A stretch of DNA of 64,000 nucleotides from Verrucomicrobiales bacterium (GTDB lineage Bacteria > Verrucomicrobiota > Verrucomicrobiia > Limisphaerales > UBA11320): assembly GCA_016793885.1 (NCBI GenBank), contig JAEUHE010000136.1, forward strand, positions 23,071 through 87,070, given 5' to 3'. A program made the position numbers and the translations under genes. Below the pieces are notes generated by a model, which made no database searches, had not been told where the DNA came from, and saw nothing but the letters and a program-made list of their open reading frames with translations. Shown piece after piece: positions 28,801 through 36,360 of this stretch. The number at the start of each line of letters is the position of its first letter. Within the stretch, counting starts at the first letter, position 1.

Positions 28801-29128
28801 TCCGGTGGCTGGGCCGGTGCCCCCCTACACCGTGGGGCGTCCAGCGACCGCGCGGGCGGTGATCGCGGATTCAGGTTGGATCCTGCCGCTGGGTGATGCT
28901 CATTGTGTGGAGTTGCCCGGAGGCTTGACCCATCTCTGTTTTGCGGGAGCGGATGGCAGCCGGTTTCGCGTGGAAGCGAGCGACGATCTCCTGACTTGGG
29001 AAACCGTTCTTCATGCCACCGCGATCGATGGGGCCTGCCATTTCGTGGATGAGACAATCCCAGGCCGCAGCCGTCGATTCTACCGGGCCGTGCCTCTACC
29101 TGCTTCCGAGGATCCGTCCGCTCCCTGA
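25871..29128 (+). CDS. Large secreted Calx-beta / bacterial Ig-like protein
   Basis: 1085 residues. A signal peptide (LWSWACVALAAAGLFSSGTV) is followed by alternating modules. Five Calx-beta domains are recognisable by repeated blocks such as GTATPGKDYVE, GTATPGKDYEI, GTAIAGVDYRD, GVAENGVDYER and GTATEGKDYEA, each with a downstream D(D/K)xxxEGxE-type calcium-binding loop. Three Ig-like domains of the kind ITQPKEGQSFAEGTPIEIKA with HLDFYADGRKIGES lie between them. The last ~95 residues form a different module ending RRFYRAVPL. The protein is probably exported and surface-attached, with calcium-dependent adhesion likely from family knowledge. No enzymatic motif is seen. A strong terminator follows the stop codon. 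Confidence 0.88.
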   Translation: MNRIYLKLAQLWSWACVALAAAGLFSSGTVRVFAQDSDPALLPVVSLVPVAAETTEPSITSKIAPARFLIRREGDLSQTLHLFLQYAGTATPGKDYVEPDSVVELAAGAASLEVIVSPLDDDLVEGPETVLVRLIDPLTDSIPNYRIDRTADTVRLLIRDNEDPGTLRPPVVGLETLVATTSEPNPLALIAPGTVKLNRAGSTVDALRVGLLAQGTATPGKDYEIRIRGLEKPLEFSANGTTIVPVPAGETSVTLLILGLADEWVEGNETIGLTLLPSLDMTPTGAYLIDAQASAARLILRDQDVGLSPSLEITQPKEGQSFAEGTPIEIKATAVDPRGYIAHLDFYADGRKIGESTLNFLVAPAPGTPIHHAFTWMKVPAGTHVLTVQAPLPEGGVIESKPVAIVVVPEPILPVVSISHIQTREAIPDADYAPGHFLIERTGPTEQLLGVYVRKGGTAIAGVDYRDFSELIWISPGEQSVAIKIEAIDDKLPEGQETVTLTLVQPSSDATGPVLPRYRINPDQASARQLMYDNDRASTIASLKLMSPADGEQFGLGSEIRIVVVAIDSQADIRKVEFFDGNTSIGISEHLTKDAIIPGRPREHVFIWKDASVGSHEIWACALDSEGATVLSNSVKIRVTELPPRVSLAVVAKDPVAAENGVGGEAPDPAVFSIRRVSGPRDVEVLVHYALGGVAENGVDYERLSGRVLLPSGAESVDVVLTPIPDKAIEGDEGVVMELMPPACIAIFPPPPQCYLIAGDGAARAVIQDSKTSENLPPRIAITKPATGDSFEFDQNIQLVAEGQDPDGFIRRVEFYSGRVKIGEVGVDRPNPSNQPRVQVFRLVWKDAEPGKHSLTARATDNQGAISMSATVEISVSADHPRPIVTVVEWDPHAVEPRHPGELNTASFQVRRSGSTADPLLVFYALEGTATEGKDYEALPRQVVIPSGRSSVFVTITPVDDSERERTESVVFRVVDSPVAGPVPPYTVGRPATARAVIADSGWILPLGDAHCVELPGGLTHLCFAGADGSRFRVEASDDLLTWETVLHATAIDGACHFVDETIPGRSRRFYRAVPLPASEDPSAP

Positions 29129-29153
29129 TTCAACTTACCGGAGCCGATACGAG

Positions 29154-29189
29154 CCCTCTCCACTTTCGAGTGGGGAGGGTTTTACTTTT
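29154..29189 (+). terminator. Rho-independent terminator after the Calx-beta gene
   Basis: An 11-bp stem, CCCTCTCCACT with AGTGGGGAGGG (one G-T wobble), closes on a TTCG tetraloop and is followed by TTTTACTTTT. It lies 25 bases after the stop of the Calx-beta gene and overlaps the last codon of the convergent methyltransferase, so it may also slow transcription from the other side. Confidence 0.9.
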
Positions 29190-30189
29190 GGCAGGCGAAC
29201 ACGCCTTCTTCTCCGGATGGATTGGTCCAGTACGCTGCCACTTGGATGCGATACCCGGCTAAGAGGGTTCGGAGCCGCTCGGGAGTGTGGCGGTAGGAGA
29301 AGAACAGTCGAAACGCTTCTCCCGTTGCATAATCGTATTGTCTTCCTGCAAAGGCGATGTGGCAGTCGCGGAGGAATGTGACCCTCGACTCGACCCGCAG
29401 CAGAGTGGAGGTTTCGGTGGGTTGGGCGATGGAAAAATCCATTCTTCCGTCCGCGCGTTCGATCCCGAGGTCCTGAAGCACTGACCATAGCCAATCGCGA
29501 GTGGGGAGGTTGTCGTAGAGCGGCATGATTTGCTGGACGCCGGTAGCGTAATCAGTACCCGGGGCGAGGTTCGCGCTCAGCAGCAGCAGGTCGTCTGGAC
29601 GAAGCAAGCTCGCCAGACTGGGCAGTACGGACTCGGGCACGAAGTTGGGCAGCATTCCGAAAAAGCAGACAGCGCGTCGTGACCCAGGATCCAGGGCCGT
29701 TCCCAAGGATGTCATCCAGTCTCCGGCTTCCGCCAAATCGATGACGACTGGAGTCGTATCCTCTGCTGCCAGGCCGGCCTCAATCGCCGCGGCTCGAGCT
29801 GTGAGTGCCAGTCCTGAGCTGACATCGACGGGAACGTAACGCAATCGGGCTTCGGGGAATGACGCGGCGAGCTGACGTAAGAATTGGGCGTCCTTTTGTC
29901 CGCCTCCACAACCCAGGCTGACAATTTCAATCGCGCGCGCGCCCTGGAGTCGAGCTGCGGTGTCGGCGAAGGCCTGCTCGTAGATCTGTAGGCAGGCAGG
30001 ATCCGTGCGGGCGGGCGAAAAGGCTTCGTGGATTCTCAGCCAGCTCTGGGTCTGTTTGGGAGTATCGTAGTGAAACTTGTGGTTCATCTCCCGAGTGCGC
30101 AGGGATTCGCGGAGCGAGGCTTCGATCGCTCCAGGGAACTGACTGGGATGGATCAAAACACTGACTGGAGAGTGGTGGGGCGACGACAT
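29182..30189 (-). CDS. EgtD-like SAM-dependent methyltransferase (Methyltransf_33)
   Basis: 335 residues. The SAM-binding glycine motif IEIVSLGCGGGQKDA sits near residue 90, followed by YVPVDVSSGLAL, the acidic end of the second strand, and CFFGMLPNF and LLLLSANLAPGTDY. The C-terminal LFFSYRHTPERLRTLLAGYR and AAYWTNPSG resemble the histidine N-alpha-methyltransferase family, of which EgtD makes hercynine for ergothioneine. The substrate-binding residues cannot be checked here and there is no EgtB-like gene in the window, so activity on histidine is uncertain. Cytoplasmic. It faces the Calx-beta gene tail to tail. Confidence 0.75.
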   Translation of the reverse strand: MSSPHHSPVSVLIHPSQFPGAIEASLRESLRTREMNHKFHYDTPKQTQSWLRIHEAFSPARTDPACLQIYEQAFADTAARLQGARAIEIVSLGCGGGQKDAQFLRQLAASFPEARLRYVPVDVSSGLALTARAAAIEAGLAAEDTTPVVIDLAEAGDWMTSLGTALDPGSRRAVCFFGMLPNFVPESVLPSLASLLRPDDLLLLSANLAPGTDYATGVQQIMPLYDNLPTRDWLWSVLQDLGIERADGRMDFSIAQPTETSTLLRVESRVTFLRDCHIAFAGRQYDYATGEAFRLFFSYRHTPERLRTLLAGYRIQVAAYWTNPSGEEGVFACQK

Positions 30190-30264
30190 GATTCAAAGGT
30201 GAGTGTCGGTCGGTTGTTGACCGAATGCAACCTGCGATCCGGGGAGGGGTGGCAACCGTAAAAT

Positions 30265-30436
30265 GGTAGGGAGAGACTCCGTCGAGCCCATGAAGGCTCC
30301 AGGCTCCGCTGCACACGAAAGGGCACCCCCGATAAGGACCTCTCGACGTAGGTTATCTCTGAGCGCTCCTCGCCGTGGCTCCATCAAGCCTTTCGAGCCT
30401 TGGGCATTCATGGGCTCGACGGAGTTTCTCCCTACC
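30265..30436. mobile_element. MITE-like element with 30-bp terminal inverted repeats
   Basis: GGTAGGGAGAGACTCCGTCG at 30265 begins a 30-base arm that recurs inverted at 30407-30436 with one mismatch. The 172-base element has no protein of its own; the small open frames crossing it follow no known family. No clear target-site duplication was found beside the arms. It lies in the gap between the divergent promoters of the methyltransferase and the end of the LamG gene. Confidence 0.75.
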
Positions 30437-30504
30437 TCGTCACGAGGAGCACAACCCGAATCTCACCCGGCTTTAGTCACATCTGTAGCGCAGGCGGCCC
30501 CGCC

Positions 30505-30543
30505 GAAAATAAAAAGGCCAGCCCAGGCGAACCCGGGCTGGCC
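30505..30543 (-). terminator. Rho-independent terminator of the LamG gene
   Basis: Read on the minus strand, GGCCAGCCC and GGGCTGGCC form a perfect 9-bp stem with a 10-base loop, followed by TTTTTATTTT. It lies 31 bases beyond the stop of the LamG gene. Confidence 0.93.
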
Positions 30544-30574
30544 AGTGTGGCGATCGGGAGATCGCGTGCGGATG

Positions 30575-33430
30575 CTATTGCACCTTCACGGCGCGATAGT
30601 AGCGCTGAGTCTTGCCGGCGGTGGAGGTTGGATCGGCCACCTGGATACTAGTCCCGTTGAGCGAAGGGATGTCGATCAGGGTAGTCCATGCACCGGCGGC
30701 TGCCAGTGTTTCGCGGTACTCCAGCCGGTAGTGCTGTCCCGAAACACCCTGGGCCAGCAGCACGGTCGGCGAGCCTTGGGTGACGGTGATGGTCAGAACG
30801 GGTCCGGTCTGGGTTCCGAGGAAGGCTTGGGCGTGGCCCAACAAAACCTCGGCGCTCAGGACTTCATCATAAACCGTCACGCGGTGAATCGTGCCGGTCA
30901 TGGCTTCACTGCCACCGCTGGTTGCCCCTAGAGCTCCGAGGCCGGCGGGCATCTGGAACTCGGCGCTCACACCGGTCGTGGCGCCCACCAGGGCGCCATT
31001 GAGGAAGAGCTGCATGGAGGCGGTGCCAGGCTGCCACACATAGGCGACATGGGTGGCGGTTCTGGGCGAAGGAACACCCGGCGTGAACTGGTAGTCGGCA
31101 ACACCGCCTTGGGTGAAGCCCAGCTCTCCGGTGTTCTCCCAGACTTCATAGCGCAGGCTGCTGACGCTATTGGCGCCGACTCCCAGGAACCCGCTGATGC
31201 TGGCGTCGGGATTGCCCTCCACGATGAACTCGAGGGTGGCATCGTCGGCTGCGGTGCCGAAGTCAAACGGAAATCCGTTGATGCCCTTGAGGACCACGGG
31301 TGCCAGCAGACGGGTGACCGGCGGTGTGGCTGCTTCGGAGATGACGGCGTCGTAGGCGCTGAGCTTCGGGCGGGCCTGAGTCAGGAAGGCGTCGGCGTGG
31401 CGTTTGATGGTCTCCGGGCTGGGGGGATCGTCATACACGGTCACGCGATGGATCGTTCCCACCAAGGCTTCGCTGCCTGCTGGGTTCGCTCCCAGCCATC
31501 CCGGGCCGGTGGGCAGTCCGAACTCGGCGCTGACATTGGCCGCCGTGCTCGCCAGAGTGCCGTTCACATAGACCGACATGGTGAGCCCCACCGAGTCCCA
31601 CACATAGGTAAGGTGGGTAGGCCAGGCCGAGGAGGGCACGGGCGGCGTGAAGAGGTAATCGGCGACTCCTAGCAACGTGAAGCCGTTCTGTTTGGTTTCG
31701 GCCCATTGTTCGAACCGAAGATTGCTCCGGACGTTTTCGCCCACGGCGAGGTAGGAGTTGACGGTGGCATCGGGATCACCTTCGACGATGAACTCAATGG
31801 CTGCATCCTCCGAGACCGTCCCGAAATCAAACGCCGCGCCACCGAAACCGGTGAGGCTGACTGCCGAGGTGAGTTGAGCTGTGGGTGTGATCCCCGCCGC
31901 GGCGTCGGCCGTGATGGCCGCGTCATAGGCGTCCAGCTGGGGATCAACATACACCGTTACCTTGGACTCGGCGGTGCCCTGATCGTTCACCGCGGTGAGC
32001 ACGTAGGTGGTGGTCACTTCGGGCGAGACGTCGATGGTGGTCACGGTGGTGCGGTCAACGCCGTCGATCAGCACTTGCTTGGTGTTGGAGGCGCTCCATT
32101 CCAGTTTGGCGGGCTGTCCGGCAGCGATCCGAGCCGGGGTGGAGGTGAAGGAGGCGATCAGCGGAGGTTGGAGAACATCGGTGAAGCCGCGGGCATGACG
32201 GAGGATGGTCGCGTCCTCGAGCAGATCGTCATAGACGGTCACGCGGTAAATGATCCCGACCATGCGTTCGCCTCCACTGGTGTTCGCTCCAAGAAAGCCG
32301 GGGCCGTGAGGCATGGCGAAGGCCGGATCGACACCGGTGGTGGTTCCGGCGAGAGCACCGTTAATGTAGAGCTTCATGGTCTGGCTGGCCGCCACATAGG
32401 CATAGGTGACGTGGGTCGGCTGGACCGGCGAGGGGGTGCCAGGGGTGAACGAATAGTCCGCGACGGCACCGCGGGTGAAGCCGAGTTGGCCCGTATTGTT
32501 CCAGAGCTCGTAGCGAAGGCTGTCGCGGGTGTTTTCCCCAACGGCCAGGAACGCGCTGTTGTTGATGCTGGGGTCGCCCTTGAGAACGAACTCCATGGTG
32601 ACATCATCCGCACTCGCACCGAAGTCAAACGGGGTCTGTCCGCTGGCCGGCAGCACGATGGCCGAGGCTTGTTGGACTAGGGGAGACAGTCCGGTTCCTG
32701 CGTCGGCCGCGATGACGGTATCGTAGCCGGTGAGCGCTGGGAGCACATCGCCACCGAACGCGTCGGAATGGCGGCGGATGGTGGCGGCGTCGAGAATGCT
32801 GTCATAGGCCGTGACTCGGTAGATGGTTCCCAGCAGAGTCTCGGTGCCCGCCCCGTTCGCGCCCAGCCAGCCGGCTCCGGTGGGCAGGCCGAAATTGGCG
32901 TCCACTCCGGTAGTGGTGCCCGCCACCTTTCCGTTCACGTAGACGGTCATCGTGGCTGCCGCTGGGTCCCACACATAGGCGAGGTGCGTGGGCTTCTTGG
33001 GTGAAGACACCCCGGGGGTGAATTGGTAGTCTGCCACACCGCCTTGAGTGAATCCGAGCTCACCGGTGTTATTCCACACTTCATACCGCAGGCTGCTGAC
33101 GCTGTTGTTTCCCACCGCTAGAAAAGCGCTGTTATTAAAGGCGGGATCACCCTCGACGATAAATTCGATGGATCCGTCTCCGGAGATGACGCCGAAGTCG
33201 AAAGCGGATCCACCCGCACCTGTTAGGGTGACGGGGGCTGCGAGTGTCGCGGCTGGGGATAGTCCGGCAGCGTTGTCGTTATTGATCTCCGCATCGTAGT
33301 TGTCGAGCGGAACATCCGACCAAGCGGTGCTGCAGAGCGCGGCGGAGACTGCCAAGGTTCCCAACCAGGTTGGAAAGCGTGGAGGGTTGTAGTACGTGGA
33401 TCCGAAGAACCGGGGTTTTGTTGGTTTCAT
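30575..33430 (-). CDS. Secreted protein with four tandem LamG-like domains
   Basis: 951 residues. A signal peptide (WLGTLAVSAALCSTAWSDV) precedes four LamG/concanavalin-like units of about 185-190 residues, starting near 42 (YDAEINNDNAAGLSP), 237 (YDTVIAADAGTGLSP), 518 (YDAAITADAAAGITP) and 708 (YDAVISEAA). Each repeats FDFG, EFIVEGDP or a variant, SFLAVG-type, YVNG/LNG and GTIYRVTVYD-type blocks. An Ig-like domain of about 80 residues (FTSTPARIAAGQPAKLEWSA) divides the pairs. The last 70 residues end QRYYRAVKVQ, resembling the end of the Calx-beta protein. LamG domains bind glycans or proteins; an adhesive surface role is inferred. No catalytic motif. A strong terminator follows. Confidence 0.87.
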   Translation of the reverse strand: MKPTKPRFFGSTYYNPPRFPTWLGTLAVSAALCSTAWSDVPLDNYDAEINNDNAAGLSPAATLAAPVTLTGAGGSAFDFGVISGDGSIEFIVEGDPAFNNSAFLAVGNNSVSSLRYEVWNNTGELGFTQGGVADYQFTPGVSSPKKPTHLAYVWDPAAATMTVYVNGKVAGTTTGVDANFGLPTGAGWLGANGAGTETLLGTIYRVTAYDSILDAATIRRHSDAFGGDVLPALTGYDTVIAADAGTGLSPLVQQASAIVLPASGQTPFDFGASADDVTMEFVLKGDPSINNSAFLAVGENTRDSLRYELWNNTGQLGFTRGAVADYSFTPGTPSPVQPTHVTYAYVAASQTMKLYINGALAGTTTGVDPAFAMPHGPGFLGANTSGGERMVGIIYRVTVYDDLLEDATILRHARGFTDVLQPPLIASFTSTPARIAAGQPAKLEWSASNTKQVLIDGVDRTTVTTIDVSPEVTTTYVLTAVNDQGTAESKVTVYVDPQLDAYDAAITADAAAGITPTAQLTSAVSLTGFGGAAFDFGTVSEDAAIEFIVEGDPDATVNSYLAVGENVRSNLRFEQWAETKQNGFTLLGVADYLFTPPVPSSAWPTHLTYVWDSVGLTMSVYVNGTLASTAANVSAEFGLPTGPGWLGANPAGSEALVGTIHRVTVYDDPPSPETIKRHADAFLTQARPKLSAYDAVISEAATPPVTRLLAPVVLKGINGFPFDFGTAADDATLEFIVEGNPDASISGFLGVGANSVSSLRYEVWENTGELGFTQGGVADYQFTPGVPSPRTATHVAYVWQPGTASMQLFLNGALVGATTGVSAEFQMPAGLGALGATSGGSEAMTGTIHRVTVYDEVLSAEVLLGHAQAFLGTQTGPVLTITVTQGSPTVLLAQGVSGQHYRLEYRETLAAAGAWTTLIDIPSLNGTSIQVADPTSTAGKTQRYYRAVKVQ

Positions 33431-33819
33431 AATGATTTACTCATGGACAAGGAATGGATAGGACACGGGGTTTCGAGATGGGCAAGTTCAGCCGGAGGGG
33501 ATTCACAGCCGAGGTCGAACCAAACAGGAAACGGTTAACACGGAGGCCAAACTTTAGATCGCACCTTTGAAAAGTCCAGAGTCATCTGCCCGCGATGGCG
33601 AACTCACCTGATCTTGCGGGCCGGACAACAAGTCTGATCTCAAATGGTCAGTTTGCACAAAACGCACCACTTCCTCGCCGAGGAAATGTGGTCGGGTCCA
33701 ATCGCTCTTTCCTCAAACAAGGTTTTAGCTGATGGCCGAGATGTTGTGGTGGAAGTCTTTGAGTCGGCCCGTGGCCAGAAAGAGCGCGGGATCCTTAAGG
33801 TCGGCAAACTTACTGCTCT
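33431..33819. other. Gene-free stretch upstream of the kinase gene
   Basis: 389 bases separating the start of the minus-strand LamG gene from the start of the plus-strand kinase gene, so both promoters should lie here. Overlapping open frames have no protein-like composition. I see no repeat, tRNA or clear promoter consensus in it. Confidence 0.6.
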
Positions 33820-36360
33820 ATGTCTCAGGCTTTGCGCCAAACCGCCACCAGCTCTGGCTCGCGTCTACACCCGGTTCGGGTGGGTGCCGCCTTGGCTTTG
33901 GGCGTGTTGCTTTCCCTGGCTTTGTTCTTCGCGTATCGCGCTCGCGAAGCGCGGGAAGAGGAGATGGCGACCACCGAGGTGGTGCATCGACATCTGGAGC
34001 AACTGCAGGTGAGCATTCTCAGGTCGATGGAGGTGCTGTATTCCTTGGCCGCCCTGCATCGGGTTCATGGCGGAATGAAGCCACCCGAGTTTGCGCTGTT
34101 TGTGCAGCAGGCCCTGGCCCGACAGCCTGAGCTGCAGGCTTTGTCGTGGAATCCCTATCTCGCAGACGCGGAGCGGGACGGCTTCGAGCGGCAGGCGGAG
34201 CTCGAGGGAGCCGAGGGATTTGTGATCCAGGAAGAGGTGTCGAGAGGCGTCCTTCGGAGGGCGGCGCGAAGATCCGACTACGTGCCCGTCTATCTCATTG
34301 AGCCCTTGAGTCGAAACCTCAAGGCGTTGGGTTACGATCTGAACTCGGATCCCGTGCGGCGGCGGAGCATCGAACAGGCGTGCGTCACCGGGAAGGCAGC
34401 GGCGACCGCGCCCATCCATCTGGCGCAAGAGTCAGGGGAGGCTCCAGGGGTGCTCGTTCTTCTGCCGGTGTATGAGCACTTGCGGGCGGAGGCAGAGACA
34501 GCATCCGGGCGGCGTCCGGCGGGATTCGTTGTCGCAGTTTTTCGCGTTGGAGATTTGGTCGGCACGGTTTTCCGTCAGCTGGGGGAGGCGGGAATCACCG
34601 CCGATCTCTTCGATCTTTCCACGCAGGGATCCCGGTTGCACTCGAATGCCTCGAACCTCGGATGGGCCGACCCGGCATCCTCGACCAAGATCGCCAGGCT
34701 GGAGGTGGCGGGCCGTCCCTGGGTGGTCGTTCATTCCGCCACCGGACAATGGAAACGCGGGCGTGAAGGATCCTGGTGGGTGCTGTGCGGCGGAATGGCG
34801 TTCACCTTGCTGACGAGCGCTTATTTGTACAGCGGTGCGCGCCGCGCCCAGGAGGTCGCGCTCGTGAACGCGGCGCTGCAGCAGGAGGTGGTGGTGCGGC
34901 AGGGTGCGGAGGCGGCCGCGGCTGAAGCCAACCGCTCCAAATCCGAGTTTCTGGCGAGCATGAGCCATGAGATCCGGACTCCACTGAACGCGGTTCTTGG
35001 CTACGCCCAGCTGCTGCAACGGGATCCTGAGCTGAGCGCGGAGCAGCAGGACGGGGTGCGTGGCATCACGACCAGCGGTCAACATCTGCTGGGACTCATC
35101 AACGAGATTCTGGACCTTTCAAAGATCGAGGCGGGCCGCATGGAGCTGAACCCGGTGGCCTTTGATCTGGAGGCGCTCGGGCGAAGCCTGGGAGCGACTT
35201 TTGTCCCACTGTGCGCCCAGAAGAGGATCGGGTTTCGGCTGGCGCTGGCCTTGGGTCCGCTGAAGGTGGTTCGGGGCGACGAGGGCAAGCTCCGCCAAGT
35301 GCTCATCAATCTGCTGGGCAACGCCGTCAAGTTCACGCAATCCGGCGAGGTCTGCCTCACGGTTGAACCAGCGGATGGCGGCGGCGACCGCTGGCATTTC
35401 GTGGTAACCGACACCGGGTTGGGAATTCCGGAGTCCGAGCAGGAGGACATCTTCAAGCCCTTTCACCAGGGAAGTGGGGCGGGGCATCAGGGCGGGACAG
35501 GCCTGGGGCTGGCGATCGCTCAGCGGCAGGTCGAGCTGCTGGGCGGGCGGCTGACCCTGCAATCGGATCGCGGGGCGGGTTCTCGGTTTGAGTTTAGCGT
35601 GCCACTGCCGGTCGCGGAGACCCCGGGGCCCTTGCGACCCGCGCGAATTCGTCGGCTGCTTCCCGGCCAGCGAGTGAGGGCTTTGGTGGTCGATGATCGG
35701 CAGGAGAACTGTGCGGTTTTAGGCGGGATGCTCGGACTGATTGGCTGCGAGGTGGCTGTCTCGGCCACGGTTGAGGACATGCTGCTGAAGCTGCAAACCT
35801 CCGAGTTCGACATCCTGTTTTTGGACTTTTTTCTACCAGGGGCTGACCCTGGAGAAACGGTCAGACAGGCTTTGGCCGGCTCTCGTCACGCGGATCTTAA
35901 AGTGGTCATGCACACGGCTTCGCCGCTGACCCGCCACCGGGAGCAGTCCTTGGCGGCTGGCTGCGTGGATTTTCTGGCCAAGCCGCTGCAGGAAGCTCAG
36001 GTCTTTGATTGTCTCCATCGTCATCTGGGAGTGCTGTTTGAGCAGGAGCCAGCGGTTCCGGAGCCAGAGACCGCCGTGGCTTCCGGTCCCATTCGAGTGG
36101 TGTTGCCGGAGGACTTGTGCGCCCGCCTCATGGTGGCCGCCGAGCTTCACAGCACGACTGCGATGAAATCCGCGCTGGCCGAGCTGCGCGGGTATGGGGT
36201 CGAGGCGGTTCAGCTCGCTGACCGAATTCGGCTGCTGATGCGCAGCTACGACATGGATGGCATCCAGCGGATGCTGTCGGCCTCGGTGGTGGCAGAGGGT
36301 CCCGCCTCGCGGGCCCTGCCCGCAGCCGGCGATTCGGACGGAGGACGCGATGGTTCCTGA
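33820..36360 (+). CDS. CHASE-domain hybrid histidine kinase
   Basis: 846 residues. Membrane segment 1 (about 21-39), a periplasmic CHASE-type sensor (about 75-300; LSWNPYLADAERDGFE, ARRSDYVPVYLIEPL, LGYDLNSDPVRRRSIEQA), membrane segment 2 (about 318-338), a short coiled stretch, HisKA with SMSHEIRTPLN (phosphoryl-accepting H383), HATPase_c (QVLINLLGNAVKFTQ, TDTGLGIP, GGTGLGLAI), a receiver (about 625-745; VVDDRQ, LFLDFFLPG with the phospho-aspartate, MHTAS, LAKPL) and a C-terminal helical tail. CHASE sensors detect small extracellular ligands; the ligand here may be related to the substrate of the downstream genes. The stop overlaps the next gene's start by 11 bases, so they are surely co-expressed. 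Confidence 0.95.
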   Translation: MSQALRQTATSSGSRLHPVRVGAALALGVLLSLALFFAYRAREAREEEMATTEVVHRHLEQLQVSILRSMEVLYSLAALHRVHGGMKPPEFALFVQQALARQPELQALSWNPYLADAERDGFERQAELEGAEGFVIQEEVSRGVLRRAARRSDYVPVYLIEPLSRNLKALGYDLNSDPVRRRSIEQACVTGKAAATAPIHLAQESGEAPGVLVLLPVYEHLRAEAETASGRRPAGFVVAVFRVGDLVGTVFRQLGEAGITADLFDLSTQGSRLHSNASNLGWADPASSTKIARLEVAGRPWVVVHSATGQWKRGREGSWWVLCGGMAFTLLTSAYLYSGARRAQEVALVNAALQQEVVVRQGAEAAAAEANRSKSEFLASMSHEIRTPLNAVLGYAQLLQRDPELSAEQQDGVRGITTSGQHLLGLINEILDLSKIEAGRMELNPVAFDLEALGRSLGATFVPLCAQKRIGFRLALALGPLKVVRGDEGKLRQVLINLLGNAVKFTQSGEVCLTVEPADGGGDRWHFVVTDTGLGIPESEQEDIFKPFHQGSGAGHQGGTGLGLAIAQRQVELLGGRLTLQSDRGAGSRFEFSVPLPVAETPGPLRPARIRRLLPGQRVRALVVDDRQENCAVLGGMLGLIGCEVAVSATVEDMLLKLQTSEFDILFLDFFLPGADPGETVRQALAGSRHADLKVVMHTASPLTRHREQSLAAGCVDFLAKPLQEAQVFDCLHRHLGVLFEQEPAVPEPETAVASGPIRVVLPEDLCARLMVAAELHSTTAMKSALAELRGYGVEAVQLADRIRLLMRSYDMDGIQRMLSASVVAEGPASRALPAAGDSDGGRDGS

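Noticed and set aside
30263..30931. Open frames crossing the MITE-like element and the end of the LamG gene
   Set aside because: They run through the element's inverted repeats, a terminator and the antisense of the LamG gene, with no protein similarity recognised.
36257..36349. Earlier start for the sigma-54 regulator
   Set aside because: Would lie inside the kinase gene and precede the receiver with unrelated residues; the ATG at 36350 directly begins the receiver.
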